NCBI RefSeq assembly: GCF_042684265.1
Contig: NZ_JBHULB010000079.1
Span: 1-64,000, forward strand
Length of the DNA: 64,000 nucleotides
Direction: 5' to 3'
From: Croceitalea marina
GTDB lineage: Bacteria > Bacteroidota > Bacteroidia > Flavobacteriales > Flavobacteriaceae
A program made the translations under genes and the position numbers. The number at the start of each line of letters is the position of its first letter. Position 1 is the first letter of the stretch. This document shows positions 13,780-23,484 of the stretch, piece by piece. Below the pieces are notes generated by a model. The model did not search any database, was not told the DNA's origin, and saw nothing but the letters and a program-made list of their open reading frames with translations.

Positions 13780-16521
13780 ATGGGAGGAAATCCAACAATA
13801 CGATTAAACAAAGTTCTAAGGGAATTGAATATTTCATTGGATAGAGCTGTTGATTATTTAACATCGCAAGGTCATGATGTTGAAGCTAGGCCAACAACTA
13901 AAATCACTGATGAAGTATACCAAGTCCTGTTGGATGAATTCCAAACGGATAAGAGTAAAAAAGTTGCTTCTAAAGAAGTGGCCGAAGAGAAGCAGAAAGA
14001 GAAGGAAGAGATTCGTTTAAGGTTAGAGCGTGAACAAGAAGAGCGCAGACTGGCTAGAGAGAAGAGACAGGCGGCATCTGAAGAAGTAATAAAGGCAAAG
14101 GCTGAGCTATCAGGTCCTAAAACGGTTGGTAAAATCGATTTGGACAAAAAACCTAAGGTCGAAGAGAAAGTTGCTGAAGAGGTAGCTTCCGAAACTCCAA
14201 AGGTTGAAGATACGCCCAAGGAAGTGAAAAAGCCTGCCGATAAGAAAGAAGTTACGAAAGAAGCACCTAAAGAAGAGGTGGTAAAAGAAGTAGCCAAAAA
14301 AGAAGCGCCAGCTAAAGAAATAGAAGTTGAAGCTACAGAAGAAGCAGCTGTTCTAGAAACAATAGAGACCCAATACAAGAAACTATCTGGGCCAAAAATT
14401 ACGGGTGATAAGATAGACTTGACCAAGTTTGAAAAGCCCAAGAAAAAGAAAGAAGAACCTAAGAAGTCCGATGCTGCGGCTGATCGTAAAAAACGAAGAA
14501 GACGCATTGTAAGTAATAATGGTTCCGGTGGAGGTGCAAGACCTAGAGGCACGGGACCTGCTGCTAATCGCGGTCGAGGAGGGCAAAGACCAGGTGCGAC
14601 GCCTAAGGTTGAGCCTACGGAAGAAGAAGTGCAAAAACAGGTTCGTGAAACTTTGGAGAAACTTCAAGGTAAATCGAACAAGGGCAAAAAAGGCGCAAAA
14701 TATAGAAGGGACAAAAGAGATCAACACCGTCAACAGACAGAAAAAGATCTTGAACAACAAGAGTTAGAAAGCAAGCTTTTAAAAGTAACCGAGTTCGTTA
14801 CCGCCAATGAGATGGCTACCATGATGGATGTTTCTACTACAGAAATCATTTCGGCATGTATGTCGTTAGGTATGATGGTTACGATGAACCAGCGATTAGA
14901 TGCTGAAACATTGACTATTGTAGCAGAGGAATTCGGTTATGAAGTTGAATTTGTTACTGCTGAGATAGAAGAGGCTATTGTTGTTGATGAAGATTCTGAA
15001 GAAGATTTAAAACCTAGGGCTCCAATTGTGACCGTGATGGGGCATGTGGATCATGGTAAAACTTCATTGCTTGATTATATACGAGAAGAAAATGTAATTG
15101 CTGGTGAAAGTGGTGGAATTACCCAACACATCGGCGCCTATGGGGTTACGCTAGAAAGCGGTCAGAAAATCGCGTTTTTAGATACTCCGGGTCACGAGGC
15201 TTTTACCGCCATGCGTGCTAGAGGTGCTCAAGTAACCGATATCGCTATAATCGTTGTTGCTGCAGATGATGACATTATGCCGCAAACGAAAGAGGCTATT
15301 AGTCATGCTCAGGCAGCTGGGGTGCCAATAGTATTTGCTATTAACAAAGTTGATAAGCAAACTGCGAATCCTGATAAGATTAAAGAAGGATTAGCACAGA
15401 TGAATCTTTTGGTTGAAGATTGGGGTGGTAAAATTCAGTCGCATGATATTTCGGCAAAAACAGGACAAGGGGTAAAAGAGCTTCTTGAAAAAGTATTGTT
15501 AGAAGCTGAATTGCTTGAACTGAAAGCTAATCCTGATAGATTGGCCAATGGAACTGTCGTTGAAGCCTTCTTGGATAAAGGTCGCGGATACGTTTCTACA
15601 ATTTTAGTGCAGGCAGGTACACTTAAAGTAGGTGATTACGTTTTAGCCGGTACTACTAGTGGAAAGGTAAAGGCTATGCAAGATGAAAGGGGCAAGACCA
15701 TTAAAAAAGCTGGGCCGGCTACTCCTGTATCTATTTTAGGTTTAGACGGTGCGCCACAAGCGGGGGATAAGTTCAACGTATTGGATGATGAGCGTGAAGC
15801 TAAACAAATAGCTACCAAACGTTCACAACTGCAACGTGAGCAATCCGTTCGTACACAAAGACATATTACACTTGATGAAATCGGTAGACGTATTGCGCTG
15901 GGTGATTTCCAAGAGTTGAATATCATATTAAAAGGTGATGTTGATGGTTCGGTAGAGGCATTGACGGATTCTTTCCAAAAACTTTCAACAGATGAGATTC
16001 AGGTGAACATCATACATAAAGGGGTGGGTGCTATCACCGAGTCTGATGTCTTGTTGGCAAGTGCTTCCGATGCGATTATTATCGGATTTAATGTTCGACC
16101 GATGGGCAACGCCCGTGAAATCGCTGACAAGGAAGAAATCGACATCAGAATGTACTCCATTATTTATGCAGCCATCAACGATTTGAAGGATGCAATGGAA
16201 GGGATGCTATCTCCGGAAATCAAAGAAGAAATTACAGGTACCGCTGAAATCAGGGAAACCTTCAAGATTTCTAAAATTGGTACAATCGCAGGTTGTATGG
16301 TTACCACAGGTAAAATCTTTAGAAATTCACAGATCAGGTTGATTCGTGACGGTGTGGTTATTTATACAGGTGAGTTGGCTTCGCTGAAACGATTTAAAGA
16401 TGATGTTAAAGAAGTTGCTAAGGGTTACGATTGTGGATTACAGATAAAGAACTACAATGATATTAAGGAGTTGGATATCGTAGAAGCATTCCAAGAGGTG
16501 GCGGTCAAGAAAAAACTTTAA
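13780..16521 (+). CDS. infB: Translation initiation factor IF-2
   Basis: A 913-residue GTPase that brings initiator tRNA to the 30S subunit. The start gives the lineage-typical TIRLNKVLRELNISLDRAVD. Residues about 60-330 are a long, low-complexity charged linker rich in K, E, P and A, with a Gly/Arg-rich patch (about 246-270). The G domain begins near 416 with GHVDHGKT (421-428), DTPGHE and NKVDK, followed by domains II, III and IV. The length and long linker are normal in Bacteroidota. It ends the operon before a strong bidirectional terminator. Confidence 0.97.
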   Translation: MGGNPTIRLNKVLRELNISLDRAVDYLTSQGHDVEARPTTKITDEVYQVLLDEFQTDKSKKVASKEVAEEKQKEKEEIRLRLEREQEERRLAREKRQAASEEVIKAKAELSGPKTVGKIDLDKKPKVEEKVAEEVASETPKVEDTPKEVKKPADKKEVTKEAPKEEVVKEVAKKEAPAKEIEVEATEEAAVLETIETQYKKLSGPKITGDKIDLTKFEKPKKKKEEPKKSDAAADRKKRRRRIVSNNGSGGGARPRGTGPAANRGRGGQRPGATPKVEPTEEEVQKQVRETLEKLQGKSNKGKKGAKYRRDKRDQHRQQTEKDLEQQELESKLLKVTEFVTANEMATMMDVSTTEIISACMSLGMMVTMNQRLDAETLTIVAEEFGYEVEFVTAEIEEAIVVDEDSEEDLKPRAPIVTVMGHVDHGKTSLLDYIREENVIAGESGGITQHIGAYGVTLESGQKIAFLDTPGHEAFTAMRARGAQVTDIAIIVVAADDDIMPQTKEAISHAQAAGVPIVFAINKVDKQTANPDKIKEGLAQMNLLVEDWGGKIQSHDISAKTGQGVKELLEKVLLEAELLELKANPDRLANGTVVEAFLDKGRGYVSTILVQAGTLKVGDYVLAGTTSGKVKAMQDERGKTIKKAGPATPVSILGLDGAPQAGDKFNVLDDEREAKQIATKRSQLQREQSVRTQRHITLDEIGRRIALGDFQELNIILKGDVDGSVEALTDSFQKLSTDEIQVNIIHKGVGAITESDVLLASASDAIIIGFNVRPMGNAREIADKEEIDIRMYSIIYAAINDLKDAMEGMLSPEIKEEITGTAEIRETFKISKIGTIAGCMVTTGKIFRNSQIRLIRDGVVIYTGELASLKRFKDDVKEVAKGYDCGLQIKNYNDIKELDIVEAFQEVAVKKKL

Positions 16522-16543
16522 AGATTTTATAAAAGGTATAATT

Positions 16544-16575
16544 AAAAAAAGGTCGAGTTAACTCGACCTTTTTTT
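16544..16575. terminator. Bidirectional terminator between infB and the SPOR gene
   Basis: GGTCGAGTTAACTCGACC (16551-16568) is a perfect palindrome flanked by seven A on the left and seven T on the right. It can stop infB transcripts and, on the other strand, those of the convergent SPOR gene. Confidence 0.88.
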
Positions 16576-16581
16576 ATTGAT

Positions 16582-16950
16582 TTAGGCGCCTATTTTTTGA
16601 GGGAGCAAAAAAGCATTAGGGTACTTTTTTCTCACCTTAATAAGTCTACGTTGGGCTTCCATTTTTGTTTTGAATTTACCTAGTCTTACGCGATATGTGG
16701 GTTCTTTAAAATCAATTTTAGAAAACCACCCAGGAAAGTCAATATCAATTTGAGATTTCAAATTTTGAGCATAGGTATGTCCTCCGAAACCAACTTGAAT
16801 TTGGTAGTATCCTGAGTTGGTATTGGCATCTTTATAGATTTCAACAAGCTTGTCGATATCTGGGTTTTGTTCAATGGTAATAGTGCCTTCTTGACTAAAG
16901 GATAGAAATGAAACACTTAAAAAAAGTATAGTGAATATAGGGGTTCTCAT
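16582..16950 (-). CDS. Exported SPOR-domain protein
   Basis: A 122-residue protein with a signal peptide (residues 1-20, ending SFSQ) and a SPOR domain over most of the mature part (about 47-118: YYQIQVGFGGHTYAQNLKSQ, then YRVRLGKFKTKMEAQRRL). SPOR domains bind denuded peptidoglycan strands, often at the division septum. No lipobox or membrane anchor follows the signal, so it should be periplasmic. It is monocistronic, convergent with infB and divergent from the respiratory operon. Confidence 0.85.
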   Translation of the reverse strand: MRTPIFTILFLSVSFLSFSQEGTITIEQNPDIDKLVEIYKDANTNSGYYQIQVGFGGHTYAQNLKSQIDIDFPGWFSKIDFKEPTYRVRLGKFKTKMEAQRRLIKVRKKYPNAFLLPQKIGA

Positions 16951-16983
16951 GAATTGTATACTGTAAAATTCTTACCTGAAGTA

Positions 16984-16991
16984 CAAATGTA
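16984..16991 (-). promoter_or_regulatory. -7 box of the SPOR gene
   Basis: Read on the minus strand this is TACATTTG, a full TAnnTTTG match, 33 bp ahead of the start codon at 16950. A TTTG lies 17 bp further upstream, slightly closer than usual. Confidence 0.45.
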
Positions 16992-17090
16992 ATTTTTTCT
17001 ATTCTAAACAAAATGGAATCATCTTATTTAGAATGTTTATAAATTAGATATTATAAATCCCTTAACATTTTAAAAAAGCTGGCTGTGTCG

Positions 17091-17098
17091 TATTTTTG
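17091..17098 (+). promoter_or_regulatory. -7 box of the alternative complex III operon
   Basis: TATTTTTG fits TAnnTTTG and lies about 87 bp ahead of the first gene. The -33 region is poor (no clear TTG), which would suit an activator-dependent promoter. Confidence 0.45.
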
Positions 17099-17184
17099 TA
17101 CCCAATTTGAAACACGCTAAAACCTAACTCTCACAGTATCAATAGGAAATATCGTGCCAAAATTCTGATAGCAATTAAGATAAT

Positions 17185-18558
17185 ATGAAACAGGTTTTGA
17201 ACCGCATTCAGTTTTCAAGATTTTTAAGCCTTACTTTACTATTAGTTACCCAACTAATCGCATTTTCGTCGTTTTCTCAAGATGCTGCCGCTGAAGCTGC
17301 GCCTGTTGAGGAACCTGCTGCTGATTTGGGTGGTGACCCTGTCAATGGAAAGCAGTTGTTCAATCAAAATTGTGCTGCTTGTCATGCATTAAATAGAAAA
17401 ATGACGGGTCCTGCTTTGGCTAATGTGGAAACAAGGCTTTCTGAAAATGAAGGTTTAGGTAAAGAGTGGTTGTATAAGTGGATCAAGAATAGCGCAGGTA
17501 TGATTGCATCTGGTGATGCCTATGCAAACAAAATTTACAATGAGTACAATCAGTCGGCGATGACTGCTTTCCCGACCCTATCCAATGAGGATATTGATAA
17601 TATTTTGGCATATACTGCTGCGCCTGCTCCTACTCCAAAGGTCGCCGTAGCTGCAACTGGTGGCGGAGAATCTACTTCAGGTGGTGGTGGAGTTTCCAAT
17701 GAAATTATTCTAGGTGCTCTTGCTTTGGTTTTTGGTCTTTTGGTCGTCATGCTTTTCTTGGTGAATAACACACTAAGAAAAATTGCCGAGGCAAATGGGG
17801 TTCAAGTGGTCAAAGAAGCGGCAAAAAAAAGGACTCCGATTTGGAAAGCTTTTGCCCAGAATCAGTTTTTGATTTTCTGTACGGTAATCGTTTTTCTACT
17901 AGGCAGTGCTTATTTTGCTTATAGCTGGATGTCTCAGATTGGTATCGATCAAGGTTATGCTCCTGTTCAGCCAATTCACTATTCTCACAGAATACACGCG
18001 GGGGTCAATAAAATAGAATGTCAATATTGCCATTCTTCAGCTAGAGTGTCGAAACATTCTGGTATTCCTTCTTTAAATGTTTGTATGAACTGTCATAAGT
18101 CGATTTATGAGTATAAAGGGCCTGCTGAAGGACCTAGTGCTGATGATTTGGCTAACGGGTATACAAATGAGTTCTATACTAAGGAAATCAAAAAGTTATA
18201 CAAAGCTGTTGGATGGGATGAACAAAACCAGCAATATACCGGAGATTCTCAGCCTGTAGAATGGGTGAGAATCCATAACCTACCTGATTTTGCTTATTTC
18301 AATCACTCGCAACACGTTTCTGTTGGTAAAATAGAATGTCAGACTTGTCACGGCCCTGTTGAAGAAATGGAAATCATTTATCAGTATTCACCACTTACCA
18401 TGGGCTGGTGTATTAATTGTCATAGAGAAACAGAAGTTCAAGTGGCGGATAATGAGTATTATTCAAAAATTCATGAGGAGCTTTCGAAGAAATATGGTGT
18501 AGAAAAGCTGACGGCAGCTCAGATGGGTGGATTGGAATGTGGTAAGTGTCACTATTAA
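17185..18558 (+). CDS. actA: ActA, multiheme cytochrome c subunit of alternative complex III, with an N-terminal monoheme domain
   Basis: A 457-residue membrane-anchored cytochrome c. After a signal segment (about 11-31) comes a monoheme cytochrome c domain with CAACH (63-67), then a Gly-rich linker, membrane segments at about 173-193 and 227-248, and five further CxxCH motifs at 279-283, 300-304, 385-389, 409-413 and 452-456: six hemes in all. In ACIII, ActA passes electrons from quinol oxidation toward cytochrome c or the oxidase. The N-terminal monoheme domain is an addition to the pentaheme core. It is the first gene of the actABCDEF-coxB-coxA operon. Confidence 0.93.
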   Translation: MKQVLNRIQFSRFLSLTLLLVTQLIAFSSFSQDAAAEAAPVEEPAADLGGDPVNGKQLFNQNCAACHALNRKMTGPALANVETRLSENEGLGKEWLYKWIKNSAGMIASGDAYANKIYNEYNQSAMTAFPTLSNEDIDNILAYTAAPAPTPKVAVAATGGGESTSGGGGVSNEIILGALALVFGLLVVMLFLVNNTLRKIAEANGVQVVKEAAKKRTPIWKAFAQNQFLIFCTVIVFLLGSAYFAYSWMSQIGIDQGYAPVQPIHYSHRIHAGVNKIECQYCHSSARVSKHSGIPSLNVCMNCHKSIYEYKGPAEGPSADDLANGYTNEFYTKEIKKLYKAVGWDEQNQQYTGDSQPVEWVRIHNLPDFAYFNHSQHVSVGKIECQTCHGPVEEMEIIYQYSPLTMGWCINCHRETEVQVADNEYYSKIHEELSKKYGVEKLTAAQMGGLECGKCHY

Positions 18559-18585
18559 TAAAAAGAAGTTATTTCAATAAAGCAT

Positions 18586-21500
18586 ATGGCATCAAACAAA
18601 AAATATTGGAAAAGTGAAGCGGAGTTGAATCCGAACGATTCCATTGTTGAGACGCTGAAACAGAACGAATTTACGGAGCAGATACCTGTTGATGAGTTTT
18701 TGGGCGATAAAGAAACATTGTCTGAATCATCTACCAATAGAAGGGATTTCTTAAAGTATGTTGGCTTTAGTACTGCGGCTGCTTCTTTAGCTGCATGTGA
18801 AGGTCCGGTTCATAAATCTTTACCATATGTGGTGCAACCGGAGAATATAGTTCCTGGTGTTGCTAACTACTATGCTACTGCAATTGCAGATGGATTTGAT
18901 TTTGCTAGTGTCTTGGTTAAAACACGCGAAGGCCGTCCTATAAAGATTGAAAATAACGATAGAGCAAAAGTTAATGGAGGGGCAAATGCAAGAGTAAATG
19001 CATCTGTTCTTTCTTTATATGATAGTACGCGAATTCAAGGTCCAAGTGCCAATGGAGAAGCTATTTCTTGGGAAGATTTAGATAATAGAATAAAAGGTGG
19101 TCTTACTGCTGCTAAAAATTCTGGAAAGCAGATTGCATTGTTAACGCAAACTTATGCAAGTCCATCTACTCATAAATTGATAGAAGAATTTACAGCTGCT
19201 TATGGTAATGTAAGTCATGTTATTTACGATGCTATTTCAGAAGACGCTGCTTTAAATGCTTTTGAAGCTGCTTATGGTGAAAGAGCATTAGCAGATTACC
19301 ATTTTGATAAAGCAGAGCTTATCGTTTCGTTTGCAGCAGATTTCCTTGGAGATTGGCAAGGTGGAGGTTATGATACTGGATATTCTAAAGCAAAAGTTCC
19401 TCATCATGGAAAAATGTCTCGTCATATTCATTTAGAATCGAATATGTCGTTAACTGGAGCAAATGCTGATAGAAGAATTCCAATGAAGCCATCGCAATTA
19501 AAGGTTACACTAGCTAAATTGTATGGTAAATTAAATGGTAGCAATGTTGCGGGAGGAAGTTCGGATATTGACGCAGTTGTAGAGCAAGTTGCTAAAGAAG
19601 TAAGAAAAGCTGGAAGAAAAGCTGTTGTTGTTTGTGGTTTGAATGATGAGAATGCACAAACCGTAGTTCTTGCAATTAATAAATTATTACAAAGTGAGGC
19701 TTTCGATGCAGAAAGTCCAAAATATATACGTCAAGGTAGTACAGCTAAAGTTAATAAGTTAATTGCTGATATGAATGCTGGACGTGTTGGTGCTTTATTG
19801 ATAGATGGTGTTAACCCTGTTTACTCATTACCAAATGCTACAGATTTTGTAGAAGGATTGGCAAAAGTAGGCCTAACGGTTAGTTCATCTTTCAATAATG
19901 ATGAAACGGCTCAGGCTGTTGCTAATGTTGCTGCGGCTTCACATTATTTAGAGTCTTGGGGCGACCTTGAAATGAAAAAGGGGCACTTTGCCTTAATGCA
20001 GCCAACAATACGTGAGTTGTTTGATACAAGGCAATTTCAGTCGTGTCTGTTGAAATGGATGGACAGTGATAAAACCTATTACGATTATATCAAGGAGAAT
20101 TGGTCTTCATCAATTTTAAATGGAGCTAGCTGGAATAAGGCATTACAAGATGGAGTTTACGCTGCACCAACTATGGTTGCTGCTAATGAAGTAGATGTAA
20201 TTACTGCCACTGAGGTTGAAACTGAGGAAACGGAGTCCGTTGTGCCAATTGCATCGGCAATCAGGGCATTGGCCAATACGACTTCTGATGATATGGAGTT
20301 GATGTTGTATTCTAAAGTAGGTATGGGTGACGGTCAACAGGCCAACAACCCTTGGTTGCAAGAATTCCCTGATCCTATTTCAAGAGTTTCATGGGATAAT
20401 TATGTAACCGTTTCTAAAGCGGATGCTGAAAGATTAGAACTTGAGAATTATAATGTCGCCAATGGTGGATTGGATGGTAGTTATGCCAATATTACTGTTG
20501 ATGGTGTGGCCTTGAAAAATGTGCCTGTAATTATTCAACCAGGTCAGGCCAAGGGAACTGTAGGATTATCTTTCGGTTACGGAAAAAGTGCTGGAATGAA
20601 AGAAGAAATGCAGACTGGTGTCAATGCATTTCAACTCTATAAAGATTTTAATAACGCGCAGTCGGTTTCAATAGCTAAAGCTGATGGAATCCATGAATTT
20701 GCCTGCGTGCAATTGCATAATACTTTAATGGGTCGTGGGGATATCATTAAAGAAACAACATTAGAGATTTTCAACACAAAAGACCATCATGAATGGAATC
20801 CCGTTCCTGAAGTGTCTTTAGACCACCAAGAAGTTCCTGCAACTTCGGTAGACTTATGGGCTGAATTTGATCGCTCTATTGGGCATCACTTTAATTTGTC
20901 CATAGATTTAAATTCATGTACGGGTTGTGGTGCTTGTGTTATTGCTTGTCATGCAGAAAATAATGTACCTGTAGTAGGTAAGCAAGAGATTCGTCGCTCA
21001 CGTGATATGCACTGGTTGCGAATTGACAGGTATTATTCTTCAGAAGATACTTTTGAAGGAGACAATGAGAAAAAAGATAATATGGATGGCCTTTGGGGTG
21101 ATAATGGCTCTTTAGGTGGTTTTGGTGAGATGGAAAATCCTGCGGCCAATCCACAAGTAGCTTTCCAGCCAGTAATGTGTCAGCATTGTAATCATGCACC
21201 TTGCGAAACGGTTTGTCCGGTTGCTGCAACAGCGCATAGCCGCCAAGGTCAAAACCACATGGCGTACAATAGATGTGTGGGTACTAGATATTGTGCAAAC
21301 AACTGTCCATATAAAGTAAGACGATTCAACTGGTTCTTATATAACAATAATGACGAGTTCGATTACCATATGAACAATGACTTAGGTAAGATGGTTATCA
21401 ATCCTGATGTCAATGTACGTTCAAGAGGGGTAATGGAAAAATGTTCTATGTGTATACAAATGACTCAAAAAACCATTTTGGATGCAAAAAGAGACGGACG

Positions 21501-21702
21501 TCAAATTAAGGATGGTGAATTCCAAACAGCTTGTTCTTCTGCATGTAGTAGTGGAGCAATTGTATTCGGAGACATTAATGATAAAGAGAGTAAAGTGGCC
21601 GAGTTGAAAGAAGATGATAGAATGTATCACTTATTAGAGCATGTAGGTACAAAGCCTAATGTCTTTTATCACGTGAAAGTGAGAAATACCAACGAAGCAT
21701 AA
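18586..21702 (+). CDS. actB: ActB, iron-sulfur subunit of alternative complex III
   Basis: A 1038-residue periplasmic subunit: a molybdopterin-oxidoreductase-like part without visible cofactor motifs, fused to a ferredoxin-like part. A Tat-type motif NRRDFLKYVGF lies at 51-61, preceded by an unusually long polar N-terminus, and LAAC with C71 resembles a lipobox. Fe-S ligands: C778, C781, C784, C788; C865, C868, C873, C877; C897, C903, C907; C953, C956, then TACSSACSSG. This supports three or four clusters. It relays electrons inside the complex. The gene follows actA by 27 bp. Confidence 0.95.
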   Translation: MASNKKYWKSEAELNPNDSIVETLKQNEFTEQIPVDEFLGDKETLSESSTNRRDFLKYVGFSTAAASLAACEGPVHKSLPYVVQPENIVPGVANYYATAIADGFDFASVLVKTREGRPIKIENNDRAKVNGGANARVNASVLSLYDSTRIQGPSANGEAISWEDLDNRIKGGLTAAKNSGKQIALLTQTYASPSTHKLIEEFTAAYGNVSHVIYDAISEDAALNAFEAAYGERALADYHFDKAELIVSFAADFLGDWQGGGYDTGYSKAKVPHHGKMSRHIHLESNMSLTGANADRRIPMKPSQLKVTLAKLYGKLNGSNVAGGSSDIDAVVEQVAKEVRKAGRKAVVVCGLNDENAQTVVLAINKLLQSEAFDAESPKYIRQGSTAKVNKLIADMNAGRVGALLIDGVNPVYSLPNATDFVEGLAKVGLTVSSSFNNDETAQAVANVAAASHYLESWGDLEMKKGHFALMQPTIRELFDTRQFQSCLLKWMDSDKTYYDYIKENWSSSILNGASWNKALQDGVYAAPTMVAANEVDVITATEVETEETESVVPIASAIRALANTTSDDMELMLYSKVGMGDGQQANNPWLQEFPDPISRVSWDNYVTVSKADAERLELENYNVANGGLDGSYANITVDGVALKNVPVIIQPGQAKGTVGLSFGYGKSAGMKEEMQTGVNAFQLYKDFNNAQSVSIAKADGIHEFACVQLHNTLMGRGDIIKETTLEIFNTKDHHEWNPVPEVSLDHQEVPATSVDLWAEFDRSIGHHFNLSIDLNSCTGCGACVIACHAENNVPVVGKQEIRRSRDMHWLRIDRYYSSEDTFEGDNEKKDNMDGLWGDNGSLGGFGEMENPAANPQVAFQPVMCQHCNHAPCETVCPVAATAHSRQGQNHMAYNRCVGTRYCANNCPYKVRRFNWFLYNNNDEFDYHMNNDLGKMVINPDVNVRSRGVMEKCSMCIQMTQKTILDAKRDGRQIKDGEFQTACSSACSSGAIVFGDINDKESKVAELKEDDRMYHLLEHVGTKPNVFYHVKVRNTNEA

Positions 21703-21735
21703 CCAAAGAATAAGCAAGAAACTAGAATAGATATT

Positions 21736-23484
21736 ATGGCGTCGCATTACGAAGCACCTATACGAAAACCCCTAGTACTTGGCGATAAAAGCTATCACGA
21801 TGTATCCGTTGATATTGCTCGCCCGGTTGAGGGAAAGGCCAACAAACAATGGTGGATTGTATTTTCCATTGCTTTGGTAGCATTTCTTTGGGGTATCGGT
21901 TGTATCATTTATACCATTTCAACAGGTATTGGAGTTTGGGGATTAAACCGGACCGTTAACTGGGCTTGGGATATTACCAACTTCGTTTGGTGGGTAGGTA
22001 TTGGTCACGCGGGTACCTTGATTTCAGCGGTACTGTTACTGTTTCGCCAAAAATGGAGAATGGCAATTAACCGTTCTGCAGAGGCGATGACAATTTTCTC
22101 GGTAATTCAGGCGGGGCTTTTTCCAATTATTCATATGGGCCGTCCTTGGTTGGCCTATTGGGTATTGCCAATTCCTAACCAATTTGGTTCGCTTTGGGTA
22201 AACTTTAATTCACCACTACTGTGGGATGTATTTGCGATTTCTACGTATCTATCCGTTTCATTGGTATTCTGGTGGACAGGATTATTGCCTGATTTCGCAA
22301 TGATTCGAGATAGGGCTGTAAAACCATTTCAGAAGAAAATATATAGCTTATTAAGCTTTGGTTGGACAGGTCGCGCAAAAGACTGGCAACGTTTTGAAGA
22401 AGTTTCTTTAGTATTGGCTGGTTTGGCAACTCCACTGGTACTTTCAGTACATACTATTGTATCTTTTGACTTCGCAACTTCGGTAATACCAGGTTGGCAC
22501 ACCACAATTTTCCCCCCATACTTTGTGGCGGGTGCAATTTTCTCTGGTTTCGCCATGGTAAATACGCTGTTGATCATCATGCGTAAAGTGTGTAGCTTAG
22601 AAGATTATATCACGGTACAGCACATAGAATTAATGAACATTGTAATTATGATTACAGGTTCAATAGTTGGTTGTGCTTATATAACAGAGCTATTTATAGC
22701 ATGGTACTCCGGAGTAGAGTATGAGCAGTATGCATTCTTGAACAGGGCTACTGGGCCTTATGCTTGGGCGTATTGGGCAATGATGACCTGTAATGTGTTT
22801 TCACCGCAGTTTATGTGGTCTAAAAAGTTACGTACCAGTATCATGTTCTCTTTCTTTATTTCGATTGTAGTGAATATCGGAATGTGGTTCGAGCGTTTTG
22901 TAATTATTGTTACATCATTACACAGAGATTATTTGCCATCATCATGGACGATGTTCTCTCCAACATTCGTAGATATTGGAATATTCATAGGCACCATCGG
23001 TTTCTTCTTTGTATTGTTCTTGCTCTATTCTAGAACATTCCCTGTAATTGCACAGGCGGAGGTAAAATCGATTCTTAAGGCTTCAGGTTCTAAATATAAA
23101 ACCTTAAGAGATTCGGGTAAGCCTTTATATGAAATGCCAGCGCGTGGCAAACAAGTTGCTTCTGAATCGATTACGGATGACGTTTTGATGGGTGAGGTTG
23201 TTCCTGCAAAAGGTGATAAAGTAGGAGTTTCAGAATTGTTAAGTTCTATCGGAACTTTTGACGCAACTACAGAAACTGCGGACGATTTGAAGAAAATTAA
23301 AGGTGTCGGTCCTGAAATGGAACGCATTCTAAACGAAATAGGTATATACACATTTGCCCAAGTAGGAAGAATGACTAACAAAGAATATGATTTGTTGGAT
23401 TCTATTACGGGTAAATTCCCAGGTCGTGCGCAGCGTGACGATTGGGCTAGTCAAGCTAAATTATTAAACAATAAAAAGCAATAA
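21736..23484 (+). CDS. actC: ActC, NrfD-like quinol-oxidising membrane subunit with a C-terminal helix-hairpin-helix extension
   Basis: A 582-residue integral membrane protein of the NrfD/PsrC family with about ten membrane helices up to about residue 440; it forms a quinol site of ACIII. The helices at about 40-60 and 80-100 include TNFVWWVGIGHAG, a conserved NrfD pattern. After the last helix comes a soluble tail of more than 130 residues. It ends (about 515-582) in an HhH-like module, DDLKKIKGVGPEMERILNEI and then TFAQVGRM, GRAQRDDWASQAK. That module resembles domains fused to other proteins and is an unusual addition. The next start codon overlaps this stop by one base. Confidence 0.93.
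   Translation: MASHYEAPIRKPLVLGDKSYHDVSVDIARPVEGKANKQWWIVFSIALVAFLWGIGCIIYTISTGIGVWGLNRTVNWAWDITNFVWWVGIGHAGTLISAVLLLFRQKWRMAINRSAEAMTIFSVIQAGLFPIIHMGRPWLAYWVLPIPNQFGSLWVNFNSPLLWDVFAISTYLSVSLVFWWTGLLPDFAMIRDRAVKPFQKKIYSLLSFGWTGRAKDWQRFEEVSLVLAGLATPLVLSVHTIVSFDFATSVIPGWHTTIFPPYFVAGAIFSGFAMVNTLLIIMRKVCSLEDYITVQHIELMNIVIMITGSIVGCAYITELFIAWYSGVEYEQYAFLNRATGPYAWAYWAMMTCNVFSPQFMWSKKLRTSIMFSFFISIVVNIGMWFERFVIIVTSLHRDYLPSSWTMFSPTFVDIGIFIGTIGFFFVLFLLYSRTFPVIAQAEVKSILKASGSKYKTLRDSGKPLYEMPARGKQVASESITDDVLMGEVVPAKGDKVGVSELLSSIGTFDATTETADDLKKIKGVGPEMERILNEIGIYTFAQVGRMTNKEYDLLDSITGKFPGRAQRDDWASQAKLLNNKKQ

Noticed and set aside
13872..14767. Several ORFs opposite or out of frame within the infB linker
   Set aside because: They arise from the repetitive Lys/Glu/Ala codons of the IF-2 linker; their Ser/Phe-rich translations are mirror artefacts.
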